Shown here piece after piece: positions 24,843-33,700 of a stretch of 39,740 nt of DNA. This DNA comes from Flavobacteriaceae bacterium (lineage in GTDB: Bacteria > Bacteroidota > Bacteroidia > Flavobacteriales > Flavobacteriaceae). The translations under genes were made by a program, and so were the position numbers. Where the stretch lies: contig JANQKN010000212.1 of the NCBI GenBank assembly GCA_028281065.1, forward strand, positions 1 to 39,740, in the 5' to 3' direction. Each line of letters starts with the position of its first letter. The first letter of the stretch is position 1. The notes under the pieces were generated by a model, which was not told the DNA's origin, did not search any database, and saw only the letters and a program-made list of their open reading frames with translations.

Positions 24843-25931
24843 TTATTTTTTAGAGTTCGTGATTTCTTCCGTTTGCAACCATACTTTAATAGTCTCTACA
24901 AATTGTTTTGAAAGCTTCATTGCCCCAAAAACATGCTCATCCATCCGTTTCCCTTCATGCCGTAAGAAAAAATGGTCTTCGTCTGCCAAGACTACCATTT
25001 TATAACGGGTATTTCCAGCACGTTTTAGGGCTTCGTATACAGGTGAAAAGTTGAGATGTACCGAAGTCTGTTCGTCCTCCCCTCCAAATATGGCCAAATA
25101 AGGCACTTGTATTTTCTCTATGTGGTGGGCATTATCGTTGGTATAGAAATATTGATGCCAACGGGTTTTAAAACCCCCTAAAATCTGATCTATAAACTCT
25201 TTGTTAATTCGTTCGTCGTCCTCGGGAAGACCATGGGCTAGAAGAAACTCTTTCCCAATTTCATAATAAGTAGCTTGATCTTGATAACCGTTTTTAATGA
25301 ATTCTATATAACGATCCCATACAGAGGCAAGCTTTGCACTTATTTCTGACGTAATCCCCGACCGCTGCTGAATCATTCTACGCTGTTCCAACTCGATTTC
25401 CTTTCCCGAAACCCCAGATGGCCCAAAGACAATCACCCAATTTACACGTTGGTTCTTTGCTGCGATCATAGATGCGATAATGGACCCCTCACTATGCCCA
25501 ATTAGTCCCATACGGGTAGTATCCACTGCTTTATGCTTCTCTAGAAAATTGAAAGCCAACTGGACATCGTTTGCCAAATCAAGGGTCGTATAATTGTCTT
25601 CAGATAAAAAATTACCCGAAGATTTTCCATACCCACGTTTATCCATTCTTAGGACAATCATTCCTTCAGCAACCAAAACATCGGCCAATTGTTTAAAAAT
25701 AGGATTGCCAGAAATGGTTTCGTCGCGGGTATGCGGACCACTCCCCCAAATAAGAATTGCCGCAGGATATTTCCCTGGGGTGCTGGGATACATAATATCC
25801 CCAGCCAATTGTAGGCTATCGTTAGCTTTTAAAGTAAATTCTTCTGTAATTGTATTCTGTCCTACAGCAGGAATACTTAGCATTAAAAGCAAGAAAAATA
25901 AATTAAATTTGTTTATGGAATAATTGCTCAT
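24843..25931 (-). CDS. Exported alpha/beta hydrolase
   Basis: 362 residues with a signal peptide (cleaved near AVGQN, residue 25). The alpha/beta hydrolase triad is readable: the nucleophile Ser147 in GHSEGS, an Asp in FGGEDEQTS and a His in DEDHFF. The oxyanion-hole region is WGSGPHTRD. It resembles the peptidase S9-like or dienelactone-type hydrolases found as single secreted enzymes in Bacteroidota. The substrate (ester or peptide) cannot be told. It shares an operon with the plug-like protein and is divergent from the membrane-anchored regulator gene. Confidence 0.87.
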   Translation of the reverse strand: MSNYSINKFNLFFLLLMLSIPAVGQNTITEEFTLKANDSLQLAGDIMYPSTPGKYPAAILIWGSGPHTRDETISGNPIFKQLADVLVAEGMIVLRMDKRGYGKSSGNFLSEDNYTTLDLANDVQLAFNFLEKHKAVDTTRMGLIGHSEGSIIASMIAAKNQRVNWVIVFGPSGVSGKEIELEQRRMIQQRSGITSEISAKLASVWDRYIEFIKNGYQDQATYYEIGKEFLLAHGLPEDDERINKEFIDQILGGFKTRWHQYFYTNDNAHHIEKIQVPYLAIFGGEDEQTSVHLNFSPVYEALKRAGNTRYKMVVLADEDHFFLRHEGKRMDEHVFGAMKLSKQFVETIKVWLQTEEITNSKK

Positions 25932-25950
25932 ATCTTACATTTTTACATCT

Positions 25951-25982
25951 CAAAACTAGGTGGCAATACATTCCGTATACAA
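25951..25982 (-). promoter_or_regulatory. Promoter of the hydrolase operon
   Basis: On the minus strand: TTG (25980-25982), 21 bases, TAGTTTTG (25951-25958, perfect). The ATG is 20 bases downstream. It lies in the gap shared with the divergent regulator. Confidence 0.65.
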
Positions 25983-26040
25983 GTAAAAGGAATCCTTTAA
26001 TTCTCCTTTTTTTATTCTGAAGCACTAAAAACAGAAAAAA

Positions 26041-26604
26041 GTGAAGCTTACGAATCATATCGAATTCCAAGAATCTACAGACGAACTGATTGTTACAAAT
26101 AAGGGGAATCGAACCACCATCAAGTTGGAAAATCAACTTTCCAGGATGTTGGTTTTGTTAGTGGAACACAAAGAGGAAGTAGTAAAAAAGGAAGCTTTTA
26201 TTGAAACCATTTGGGATGGTAATTCGTTTACTGGAGAGCAGGCATTAACCAAAAACATATACAAGCTCCGTGAATTAATAAAGCAATACCAGCTTACCGA
26301 CTCCCTTACCATAGAAACCGTTCCCAAAAAGGGATATCGATTGCTTATACATTCTCCTAAAAAGAAAATCAACAAATGGGTAATTGGTATTCCCATCTTA
26401 ATTCTTTTAGGTGTTTTAGCTACCTTCTTTATGAGTCGGGATAGTTCCCCAAAAAAAGATCCGATGCAAGAGGTTCAAGTAATCGATCTTAATGATCATT
26501 CTAAAGATACTGTCATCTTTTTAGAACCTGATTCTAATAAAGTAAGGGTGTATAGAACAAGCCCTTCAGACACGACCTTTACCAATTTGGATAGTTTGAA
26601 GTAA
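26041..26604 (+). CDS. Membrane-anchored winged-helix regulator (CadC/ToxR-like)
   Basis: 187 residues, apparently starting with GTG at 26041. The N-terminal 105 residues are an OmpR/PhoB-type winged helix: LENQLSRMLVLLVEHKEEVV, KEAFIETIWDG and VPKKGYRLL, the last being the wing hallmark. One membrane helix spans about 112-131, followed by a short extracytoplasmic tail of about 50 residues rich in D, S and T. This layout is that of ToxR/CadC one-component regulators, but with an unusually small sensor end. It is divergent from the hydrolase gene, 109 bases apart, and a likely regulator of it; this is inferred. Confidence 0.8.
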   Translation: MKLTNHIEFQESTDELIVTNKGNRTTIKLENQLSRMLVLLVEHKEEVVKKEAFIETIWDGNSFTGEQALTKNIYKLRELIKQYQLTDSLTIETVPKKGYRLLIHSPKKKINKWVIGIPILILLGVLATFFMSRDSSPKKDPMQEVQVIDLNDHSKDTVIFLEPDSNKVRVYRTSPSDTTFTNLDSLK

Positions 26605-26703
26605 GTCTAAAAAAACCAATAATTTAGCCACAAACCCCTATAAATCCTGCAAATGACAGATAGGTGACATTTAAATGGCGTATTAAAAACCAAGGGTAGC
26701 TCT

Positions 26704-26711
26704 TAGATTTG
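26704..26711 (+). promoter_or_regulatory. -7 box upstream of the XRE-DUF4870 gene
   Basis: TAGATTTG is a perfect TAnnTTTG, 19 bases before the ATG at 26731. No TTG at -33. Confidence 0.45.
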
Positions 26712-26730
26712 CATCATCAAAAATCGTGAA

Positions 26731-27297
26731 ATGAAACGACCAACGCTTAAAGAGAATTTATTATACCAGCGAAAGCTAAAGGGCTACACACAGGACGAAT
26801 TGGCCGAGAGAACTACCGTCGGGTTACGTACCATACAGCGAATCGAAAAGGGGGAGGTCCAACCACACCTGCAAACAATCAAATTACTGGCGGTAGGGTT
26901 GGAAATTGAAGTGGAAGACCTCATTGTATTGGATGATCCTAAAGAAGAACCCATCAGTCGAAAATGGATGCTTTTGCTACATGCTTCTCCATTCTTTGGA
27001 TTCATTATTCCTTTGGCCAACATTCTTTTCCCAATGTTTGTTTGGATGAATAAAGCAGACGACAGCAAAGTGTATGATTCGCACGGAAGGGCCGTAATCA
27101 ATTTTCACTCTACCATTAGCTTGTTTTTTGTGCTTTCGTTATTACTGTACTTTATCATTCCGGGCTATAATTATTTTATCACCGGCGCTGTCCTTCTTTT
27201 AGGAATAATCTTTACTATACGAAATACCATGACAGCCTTAGGTTCTGGTAGATGTAACTATCCATTTTCAATTCCTTTTCTGAAACAGAAAGCTTAG
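26731..27297 (+). CDS. XRE-family helix-turn-helix protein with DUF4870 membrane domain
   Basis: 188 residues. Residues 5-60 form an XRE HTH: NLLYQRKLKGYTQDELAERT, then TIQRIEKGEVQPHLQTIKLL. The rest has about three membrane helices with HGRAVINFHSTISLF, the DUF4870 core. The combination of a DNA-binding domain and a DUF4870 membrane domain is common in Flavobacteriaceae. DNA binding would thus occur at the membrane. The CPBP protease gene starts 28 bases downstream and is probably cotranscribed. Confidence 0.85.
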   Translation: MKRPTLKENLLYQRKLKGYTQDELAERTTVGLRTIQRIEKGEVQPHLQTIKLLAVGLEIEVEDLIVLDDPKEEPISRKWMLLLHASPFFGFIIPLANILFPMFVWMNKADDSKVYDSHGRAVINFHSTISLFFVLSLLLYFIIPGYNYFITGAVLLLGIIFTIRNTMTALGSGRCNYPFSIPFLKQKA

Positions 27298-27325
27298 GAA
27301 AAATCAAAATTTAAAACGCTTTACA

Positions 27326-28069
27326 ATGTTAGGATTACTAGTAATACTATTAATCTCATGGGGACTTTTGTTCCTATTTGAGAAAAAAAACCTTGGAGCC
27401 TTAGGAATTGTTCCTACTCCCAGACACCTCGCTCAGTTATTGGTGGGTTTTGCAATTATTGTTGTCATCTGCTCGGTACTGGTTTATATTGAAACCTTAT
27501 TAAAAGCAGTGCAATGGGAGTTTAAAGGATTTCGACCAAAGATCTTTTTCAAGGCGCTTATCTACCATACAAAGTCGGCATTAACAGAAGATCTTGTCTT
27601 TAGGGGAGTCTTACTGTATATTCTAATTCGAAGATTGGGTTACCTATGGGCTATTCTTCTTTCCGCTTTATGTTTTGGTGTCTATCATGTGTTTTCCTAT
27701 GGAATTACAGCAGAACGATGGATTCTTATAGGGTATGTGGTTTTAATTACTGGGTTTACCGGATACGTATGGGCTTATGCTTTCTACAAAACCAAATCCA
27801 TATACATAGGCCTGGGGTTGCATATAGGATATAACATACTCATGTCGTGTTTTTACGAATCGCAACCTTATGGAGAACTCCTTTTTGGGGAATTAGCCAA
27901 AACAGATCTCTCGGAACCTTACGAAATGTACTATACTTTTTTTAGGGGACTATTCCCTTCCATAATGACACTGTTAAGTTTAAAATTGCTGAACAGATCG
28001 AGATTAATAGTACCGAAAAACAATAAACATGGCTCGGATAGTAGTCCAATAAGTGAAGTGGTAAAATGA
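27326..28069 (+). CDS. CPBP-family intramembrane metalloprotease
   Basis: 247 residues with about seven membrane helices. Motif 1 is TEDLVFRG (Glu88, Asp89, Arg93), a conservative change from the usual EExxxR; motif 2 is FGVYHVFS (His121); and the third motif is GLHIGYN. These are the zinc and catalytic residues of the CAAX protease/bacteriocin-processing (CPBP, Abi) family. Members process prenylated or bacteriocin-like peptides, or have unknown targets. It follows the XRE-DUF4870 gene closely. Confidence 0.85.
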   Translation: MLGLLVILLISWGLLFLFEKKNLGALGIVPTPRHLAQLLVGFAIIVVICSVLVYIETLLKAVQWEFKGFRPKIFFKALIYHTKSALTEDLVFRGVLLYILIRRLGYLWAILLSALCFGVYHVFSYGITAERWILIGYVVLITGFTGYVWAYAFYKTKSIYIGLGLHIGYNILMSCFYESQPYGELLFGELAKTDLSEPYEMYYTFFRGLFPSIMTLLSLKLLNRSRLIVPKNNKHGSDSSPISEVVK

Positions 28070-28073
28070 AAAG

Positions 28074-28256
28074 TTAGTTCAAGCTCCTGTATTCACTGGG
28101 GCTCATCCCAGTTTTTACCTTAAATATTTTAGAAAAATGCTGGGAATATTCGAAGCCCAAAGCAAAAGCTATTTCACTTACCGATTCGGTAGATCTCAAC
28201 AAACGGTTTTTGGCTTTATTGATCAAAAAGTCATCAATAAAGGTGAATTTTTTCAT
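28074..28256 (-). pseudogene. 3' fragment of an AraC-family regulator gene
   Basis: A 60-codon frame encodes only the last part of an AraC-family DNA-binding domain. From IDDFLINKAK onward, 51 of 54 residues equal the C-terminus of the intact regulator at 32742-33677. Over the shared 165 or so bases I count 19 differences, mostly silent, so the copies diverged under selection before this one was cut. The first helix-turn-helix and the sensor domain are missing. It has an ATG (28254-28256) but cannot bind DNA as an AraC protein would. It abuts the stop of the CPBP gene. Confidence 0.8.
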
Positions 28257-28260
28257 TTTT

Positions 28261-28604
28261 AATAGTAATGAAGTCTTTGAAAATTACATAATTTTCTTTT
28301 TAAGATATTGATTTTAAATGTGTTAAATATTTTAAAATGAAGATAGACCTCGTAAGAAATCCATATTTATTTCTGGTAAAAATACTGCTAGGCATACTTT
28401 TACATTTGTTAGACAAAACTCGATACCTCTAGAATTGAAAGTGTTATCTGTAGTGGTGAAAATACAATAGAGTATCTAACTACGGTTTAGAAATATATTA
28501 AGAAACGGTGAGTAATTTTTTCATTCATTAGGTTAAATTTAGTTAGCTCGAATTTCCCGGTTAAGAACATCCCATAACCGGGTTTTTCTTTTACCGCGTT
28601 TACC
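28261..28604. other. AT-rich non-coding stretch
   Basis: I see no gene, RNA or clear terminator here. It separates an AraC fragment from a bestrophin fragment on opposite strands and is probably decayed DNA. Confidence 0.5.
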
Positions 28605-28802
28605 ATGATTTCCGAGTTGATGAAATTGGAGGATTAGTCAGAAAGCCCCTTTCAAGCAATACCAAATGGCGTGCCCATGCTTTCGCTATGCAGAACCATT
28701 GAAAATGATTTAGGGGACATGATGGGTGAAAAAGAGTTACCGCTTGCCATTGTTGCTAAAAATGGAAAATCTATACAAGGTTTGGAAAAATATATACACT
28801 GA
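28605..28802 (+). pseudogene. 3' fragment of a bestrophin-family gene with an in-frame stop
   Basis: The frame from ATG 28605 reads MISELMKLED, then TAG (28635-28637), then SESPFQAIPNGVPM and LSLCRTIENDLGDMMGEKEL, ending at TGA 28800-28802. The intact bestrophin at 35885-36919 has DYSENPFQGMPNDIPM and LSLCRTIEIDLREMLGEKEL at its C-terminus. From PFQ to ELP, 24 of 32 residues match, and the stop replaces the Tyr of DYSE. The fragment is thus a bestrophin remnant with a nonsense mutation. All upstream membrane helices are gone. Confidence 0.8.
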
Positions 28803-28979
28803 TGGAGTGAATGCCTGTTAGTTTTAACTAGTACAAGAATAGGTAGCATTTAGACCTCACTATATTAAAGCTTTAGCGATTTGAAAATGTTGCAAAAATA
28901 AGACCCCCTACATAAACTGGGATGGTTCGACCCTGTCAGCAGAGAGGCAGGCCCAAGAAGGCTCATCAAAATCAATCAA

Positions 28980-30557
28980 ATGACGGAAAATGAAAAATAT
29001 ATGATTCGATGTAAGGGCAATAGGGAAAACCCTCCGCTATTTGCTTTAGTCAAATCATTGACAAAATCGGAGAAACGTCATTTTCGCCTGTATGCTGGGC
29101 GTATAAGAAAGAATGAAGATGCTAACTATATGCGCTTGTTTGATTTACTGGAGAAGCAACCGCATTATAATGAAAGTGAAATACTTAAAGAAGGAATCGT
29201 TAAGAAGTCTCAACTGCCTAATCTCAAAGCGCATTTATATCATCAGATACTGGTAAGCCTTAGACTAAATCCATCCTACAGGGATGTTCGGGTGGAATTG
29301 AGAGAGCAATTGGATTTCGCCTATATCCTTTACCATAAGGGTTTCTATAAACAAAGTCTAAAGATTTTTGATAAGGCAAAGAAGAAAGCGCTTCGTTTTG
29401 AGGAAAAAATCGTCGCCTACGAAATAATAGAAAGTGAAAAAATAATTGAAGCTCAGTACATCACGCGAAGCCCTATAAATCGTGAAGATGTACTAAGCGT
29501 GGAAGCGAAAACAGTGAGTAGGTTGAACATAATTGCAAGTAAATTGTCGAATCTTTCGCTACAGTTATATGGTCTTATATTGAGGAAGGGATATATTAAA
29601 AGCAAGGAAGAGCTTGATCAGGTTAAAGAGTATTTTCACAATCGACTTCCGAAATTTCATTTTTCTGAATTGGGCTTTAGGGAAAAGTTTTGGTTATATA
29701 GAGCCCATATTTGGTATAACCATCTAAAGCAAGACTTTGTCTTATCTTACAAATACTCACTACAAACTATCAACTTGTTTCATGAACGAGAAGATTTAAT
29801 CCAGATCAACCCCGTATTCTTTCTAAAAGCATATCACTACCTGTTGCAAAGTCTGTTTTTCATGAACGAGCATTCCAGATTTGAACAGTTGCTTTCCCAG
29901 TTTGAACGTACGATTTCTGCGCCGACATTTCCTCGAAATAAGAACTTAGATTCCCTCATTTTTCTTCATCTGTACAGTAATAAAATAAACAATTTTTTAA
30001 TGCATGGACGGTTTGCCGAAGGCGTTCAATTGGCTGATATGATAGAAAAACGAATAGATCAAAAAATGCATGTCTTGGACGAACATCATGTGGTAGTATT
30101 CCTATATAAGATAGCCTGTCTCTATTTTGGTGCCGGAAATTTCACTAGATGTATTGATTGCCTTAAAAGGATAATCGATTCGAAGACGCTAAAAGTACGT
30201 AAAGATATCATGTCATTTTCGAGAGTTCTAAGCTTGATTGCCCATTATGAGGCAGGGCTAGACTATCATCTGGAATCCCAACTAAGATCTGCGTATCGAT
30301 ATTTAGAAAAAATGGATGACCTTTATGGGGTTCAGGAGAAAATACTCCTATTTCTAAAACGTATTGGGGATGTTTTCCCACATGATATTAAAAGTGCCTT
30401 CAAACAACTTTTGGACGAACTGAGGGTTTATGAAAATGACCCGTACGAAAAACGAGCATTCCTATATTTGGATATTATCTCTTGGTTGGAAAGTAAGATT
30501 CAAAATAGACCTGTTGCCGAAATAGTTCTAGAAAAATTTAAGAGCGCCAAGGTATAA
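28980..30557 (+). CDS. Large helical-repeat (TPR-like) protein of unknown function
   Basis: 525 residues with no signal peptide. The start region LVKSLTKSEKRHFRLYAGR is a signature I have seen in hypothetical proteins of Bacteroidota. The rest is regular amphipathic helix with many aromatic and basic residues, as in tetratricopeptide-like arrays: YILYHKGFYKQSLKIFDKAK, then YKIACLYFGAGNFTRCIDCL. No catalytic motif is visible. It stands alone, after the decayed region and before a gap of about 275 bases. It is probably a cytoplasmic scaffold, but no function is claimed. Confidence 0.75.
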   Translation: MTENEKYMIRCKGNRENPPLFALVKSLTKSEKRHFRLYAGRIRKNEDANYMRLFDLLEKQPHYNESEILKEGIVKKSQLPNLKAHLYHQILVSLRLNPSYRDVRVELREQLDFAYILYHKGFYKQSLKIFDKAKKKALRFEEKIVAYEIIESEKIIEAQYITRSPINREDVLSVEAKTVSRLNIIASKLSNLSLQLYGLILRKGYIKSKEELDQVKEYFHNRLPKFHFSELGFREKFWLYRAHIWYNHLKQDFVLSYKYSLQTINLFHEREDLIQINPVFFLKAYHYLLQSLFFMNEHSRFEQLLSQFERTISAPTFPRNKNLDSLIFLHLYSNKINNFLMHGRFAEGVQLADMIEKRIDQKMHVLDEHHVVVFLYKIACLYFGAGNFTRCIDCLKRIIDSKTLKVRKDIMSFSRVLSLIAHYEAGLDYHLESQLRSAYRYLEKMDDLYGVQEKILLFLKRIGDVFPHDIKSAFKQLLDELRVYENDPYEKRAFLYLDIISWLESKIQNRPVAEIVLEKFKSAKV

Positions 30558-30689
30558 GAACTTTCCTTTTGCTTCTGCCTGGGATTAGGTATGGAGTCTC
30601 CTAAAACAGTTTTGCAATAATTACTGTTAAAAATGAAATTACCATTGTTCGTTATAAAATAGGGTTTTTTGTTAGACTAAGTATTAAAA

Positions 30690-30719
30690 AAGGCAGTTTC
30701 AATTTCTCAAAACTGCCTT
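30690..30719 (-). terminator. Terminator after the two-repeat T9SS gene
   Basis: On the minus strand AAGGCAGTTT, a 10-base loop, AAACTGCCTT, then four more T. The 10-base-pair stem lies about 115 bases past the stop of the 30833-32407 gene. It is also T-rich enough on the plus side to act weakly for the 28980-30557 gene. Confidence 0.7.
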
Positions 30720-30832
30720 CTTCTGTGGATGATTCGGAACTGTTTATAGTATCCCTCCCAGTCATGATTGACTATGATACTTAAATAGTTCAGGAGCATC
30801 TATTTACAATAATACAAACCCTAATGGAATTT

Positions 30833-32407
30833 CTATTCTTTTATAAGGCTGTACGTTCCAAACTGATTGTCGTTAAACCATACTTTCATTACATACATTC
30901 CCGTCTGTAAGTTAGAGATATCCAGTTGTCCCCTAGTATCTCCTATGGTAACTGTTTTCACTTCTTGACCCAGAAGATTAAAGAGGGTAACATTTGCAAT
31001 CTCTTGCATGGCTTCAAAGTGAACCATGTCACTTCCTGGATTTGGGTAGAATTGAAAACCTAAGGCCTGCTCATCCTCAATACCCAAAGTGGTGGTTTCA
31101 AACTCAATATCCATCATCATATCGTGATATGGCCATTGAAATGGTTCACAGTTTATGAAATAATCCCAGCCGTCTGTACAAAATGGCCAGCCGCCACCTA
31201 CATTTAACCAGGCTGTTCTATTGTCCTGCTCGTCAATCGCAGATCTCCATTGCCATATCCCAGAGCTATCGTGAGGCGCAACAAGGTATACACTCAGCCA
31301 ATAGTGGCCTCCCCCATTAAGCACAAAAGGCTCTGTTGGATATAGGAAAAAGCTGCTATCGCCATCAGGGTCAACATCTTCACCTACAAAAGTTTCCTGA
31401 TACAGTAGTTCCCCCGGCAGATCATTTTCATTACTCCAAATTTCCAGATATACTTCATTTTCTGGGAAACGACCAATAACATCGGGAGTATCGGCATGTC
31501 CAAAGATGAATACTTCACAAATAGAGACCGTCTCAGAACCTGGGGCCACAAAATCGTCGGCAACCTGGGCCGAAAACTCCGGGACAACTGTTGTAAAATG
31601 ATGAGAGGTGATTCTTGCAGGATAACCCGCACCTCCATATGCGAATTGGGTGTTAGCATAATTGCCATCGCCGCAACTGTCTGACTGAAAAAAGATCTTC
31701 ATAGCGCGGTCCGGTGCTTGATTTAATACTCCACAGGTAAACATGTCTGCCCATTCCTGGCAAAGAACTGGATTACCCCCTCCGCTGTTCCTGGTCGCAG
31801 CCAGATTGTTGTTTCCATCCGTGGCTCCGTTCCAGCTCCATGTACCACTGGATGCAGGTGCCTCTAAATACACGCTCATCCAGTAATGACCTCCTCCTAT
31901 CAGTTCAAAAGGTTCGTTTGGATACAGACTAAAGTTAGCATCACCGTCATGATCAACATCAACCCCCATGAAGAATTCCTGATGCAGTATTTCACCAGGC
32001 AGACCATTGTCATTACTCCAAATTTCCATATATACCTTATTTGCAGGATCATTGGCAATTGTAAACGGCATACTTTGCGTCCCCTGTATTTGCAATTCAC
32101 AAATAGTGACCAAGGACGATCCAGGCACTACAAAATCATCTGCGACTTCCATGGAAAGTCCTGTCAAATCTGTATAGTGCTGGGCAATAGCGGCTTCTTC
32201 ATCCCACAGAATGTTCATATAGCTGCTATCTCCACAAGAGTTTCCACCGCCCTCAGTGTTGGAATAGATTAAAGGCCCTCCATATGAGGTTGAAGGGCTA
32301 GAGTTTTTTGTAGTTTGGTATGGAACTACGTTGTTTTGTTGTTCGAGTTGTTGCCCGAACATAATTGCGCCAATAAACAATGCGCAATATGTAATTGTTT
32401 TTTTCAT
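30833..32407 (-). CDS. Secreted two-repeat protein with T9SS type A sorting domain
   Basis: 524 residues from ATG 32407 (signal peptide MKKTITYCALFIGAIMFGQQ); an earlier in-frame ATG adds 10 residues that spoil the signal. The mature protein has two tandem copies of a 180-residue unit. Copy 1 has VADDFVVPGSSLVTICELQI, EIWSNDNGLPGEIL and FELIGGGHYWMSVYL. Copy 2 has VADDFVAPGSETVSICEVFI, EIWSNENDLPGELL and FVLNGGGHYWLSVYL. The last 80 residues are a Por sorting domain: LGFQFYPNPGSDMVHFEA, VTLFNLLGQEVKTV, LQTGMYVMKVWF and a terminal IKE. It is a surface or released protein of unknown binding function. Confidence 0.87.
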   Translation of the reverse strand: MKKTITYCALFIGAIMFGQQLEQQNNVVPYQTTKNSSPSTSYGGPLIYSNTEGGGNSCGDSSYMNILWDEEAAIAQHYTDLTGLSMEVADDFVVPGSSLVTICELQIQGTQSMPFTIANDPANKVYMEIWSNDNGLPGEILHQEFFMGVDVDHDGDANFSLYPNEPFELIGGGHYWMSVYLEAPASSGTWSWNGATDGNNNLAATRNSGGGNPVLCQEWADMFTCGVLNQAPDRAMKIFFQSDSCGDGNYANTQFAYGGAGYPARITSHHFTTVVPEFSAQVADDFVAPGSETVSICEVFIFGHADTPDVIGRFPENEVYLEIWSNENDLPGELLYQETFVGEDVDPDGDSSFFLYPTEPFVLNGGGHYWLSVYLVAPHDSSGIWQWRSAIDEQDNRTAWLNVGGGWPFCTDGWDYFINCEPFQWPYHDMMMDIEFETTTLGIEDEQALGFQFYPNPGSDMVHFEAMQEIANVTLFNLLGQEVKTVTIGDTRGQLDISNLQTGMYVMKVWFNDNQFGTYSLIKE

Positions 32408-32741
32408 AATACATGTACAATTTAAAGTCATACTCATTTAAGTTTAATGGGTAAATGTAAATTGCACGTGGTACCCGAAATGTTTATTTGCCTTGGAAAT
32501 ACTAATTCTAATGAAACAGAAAGCAACATAATAGCCTGTAAATCAGTACAATATAACTTTAATTATATGATTTATAACTTCTTGTTTTTAGTTTCGAATC
32601 AAGGGAAAATTGTTGAAGCGGGGAGTCTGATGATTATTATTTCCTGAGTGTATGACTCATTCTTTTTCTGGTAATTGTAATTTTGAGCAACAAACATGCC
32701 CTCTTTTTAGAACGTACCAAAAAACAGTATTAACCTTAATG
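32408..32741. other. Intergenic region between the AraC gene and the T9SS gene
   Basis: About 330 AT-rich bases downstream of the AraC gene and upstream of the T9SS gene. A 66-codon plus-strand frame (32447-32647) is not protein-like. TACATTTA on the minus strand (32454-32461) could be a 7-of-8 -7 box for the T9SS gene. I see no clear AraC terminator. Confidence 0.4.
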
Positions 32742-33677
32742 TTAGTTTAAGCTCCTATATTCACTGGGGCTCATCCCTGTTTTTATTTTAAATATTTTGG
32801 AAAAATGCTGAGAATATTCGAAGCCCAAGCCATAGGCTATTTCGCTCACAGATTCCGTGGATCGCAACAAACGGTTTTTGGCTTTATTAATCAAAAAATC
32901 ATCAATATGGGTCTTGGCATTCTTCCCTGTCTCCTTTTTTAATAGATCGCTTAAATATTTGGGAGACATATTCAGTTCTTTTCCGCAATAACCCACAGAA
33001 GGAATGCCAATATCCAACTGGTTTTCGTTCGTATAGTAGCTTTTCAATAAATTCTCAAACTTTGCCAAAACATCCTTGTTCAAATTGGTACGGGTATAGA
33101 ATTGCCGGTCATAATATCGGGTGCAGTAATTCAATAACAACTCGATGTTCGAGATAATCAGCTTTTGACTGTGACGGTCTATATTATTTTGGTATTCCTT
33201 TTCAATTTTGGCAACCAATATATTGAGTGATTGTTTTTCTTCATCGGAAATGTGAAGGGCCTCCGTAATGTCGTAGGAGAAAAAAGAATAATCCTCGATG
33301 GTTTTACCCAATTCGGACTTTCTTAGCAGGTCAGGATGAAACAACAATGCCCAACCGGGATCTTCTGCAGAAGATTGATGTCCATCATAACCAAGCACCT
33401 GTCCTGGCTTTATAAATACCATAGAGCCTTCTTGAAAATCGTAAGAACTACGCCCATATCGCATGCTACCATCGGTTTCGTTCTTATGGGTAACGCAATA
33501 CATACCGAAAGAGCAACGTATATTGTGGTATTCCTGTTTAATGTCAGCATCTTTAAATCGAATCACTGAAACCAACGGATGCTTGGGTTTGGCCAATCCA
33601 AAGACATCGTGCATATGTGAAATGCTTTCTATATGAACTATTTCTTGCATTCGTTTGGATTTGTCTGGAATAAACAT
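32742..33677 (-). CDS. AraC-family transcriptional regulator, last gene of the SRPBCC/SDR operon
   Basis: 311 residues. The N-terminal 190 residues are a cupin-like sensor domain (FGMYCVTHKNETDGSMRYG, then FIKPGQVLGYDGH). The C-terminal 100 hold two helix-turn-helix units: LNMSPKYLSDLLKKETGK, then SVSEIAYGLGFEYSQHFSKI with the AraC signature and GMSPSEYRSL. It follows the SDR gene by 23 bases and is the last gene of a four-gene transcript whose promoter carries a 21-base direct-repeat operator. AraC proteins bind such spaced half-sites, so it most likely controls its own operon and the divergent-in-time but parallel bestrophin operon. The inducer is unknown. Confidence 0.9.
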   Translation of the reverse strand: MFIPDKSKRMQEIVHIESISHMHDVFGLAKPKHPLVSVIRFKDADIKQEYHNIRCSFGMYCVTHKNETDGSMRYGRSSYDFQEGSMVFIKPGQVLGYDGHQSSAEDPGWALLFHPDLLRKSELGKTIEDYSFFSYDITEALHISDEEKQSLNILVAKIEKEYQNNIDRHSQKLIISNIELLLNYCTRYYDRQFYTRTNLNKDVLAKFENLLKSYYTNENQLDIGIPSVGYCGKELNMSPKYLSDLLKKETGKNAKTHIDDFLINKAKNRLLRSTESVSEIAYGLGFEYSQHFSKIFKIKTGMSPSEYRSLN

Positions 33678-33700
33678 ACCGTTTTTTTATTAAATCGTCC

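Noticed and set aside
28652-28849. A 65-residue minus-strand frame
   Set aside because: It lies antisense to the bestrophin remnant, which explains the open frame better.
32447-32647. A 66-residue plus-strand frame between the AraC and T9SS genes
   Set aside because: Low-complexity sequence with no promoter or family likeness; probably chance in AT-rich DNA.
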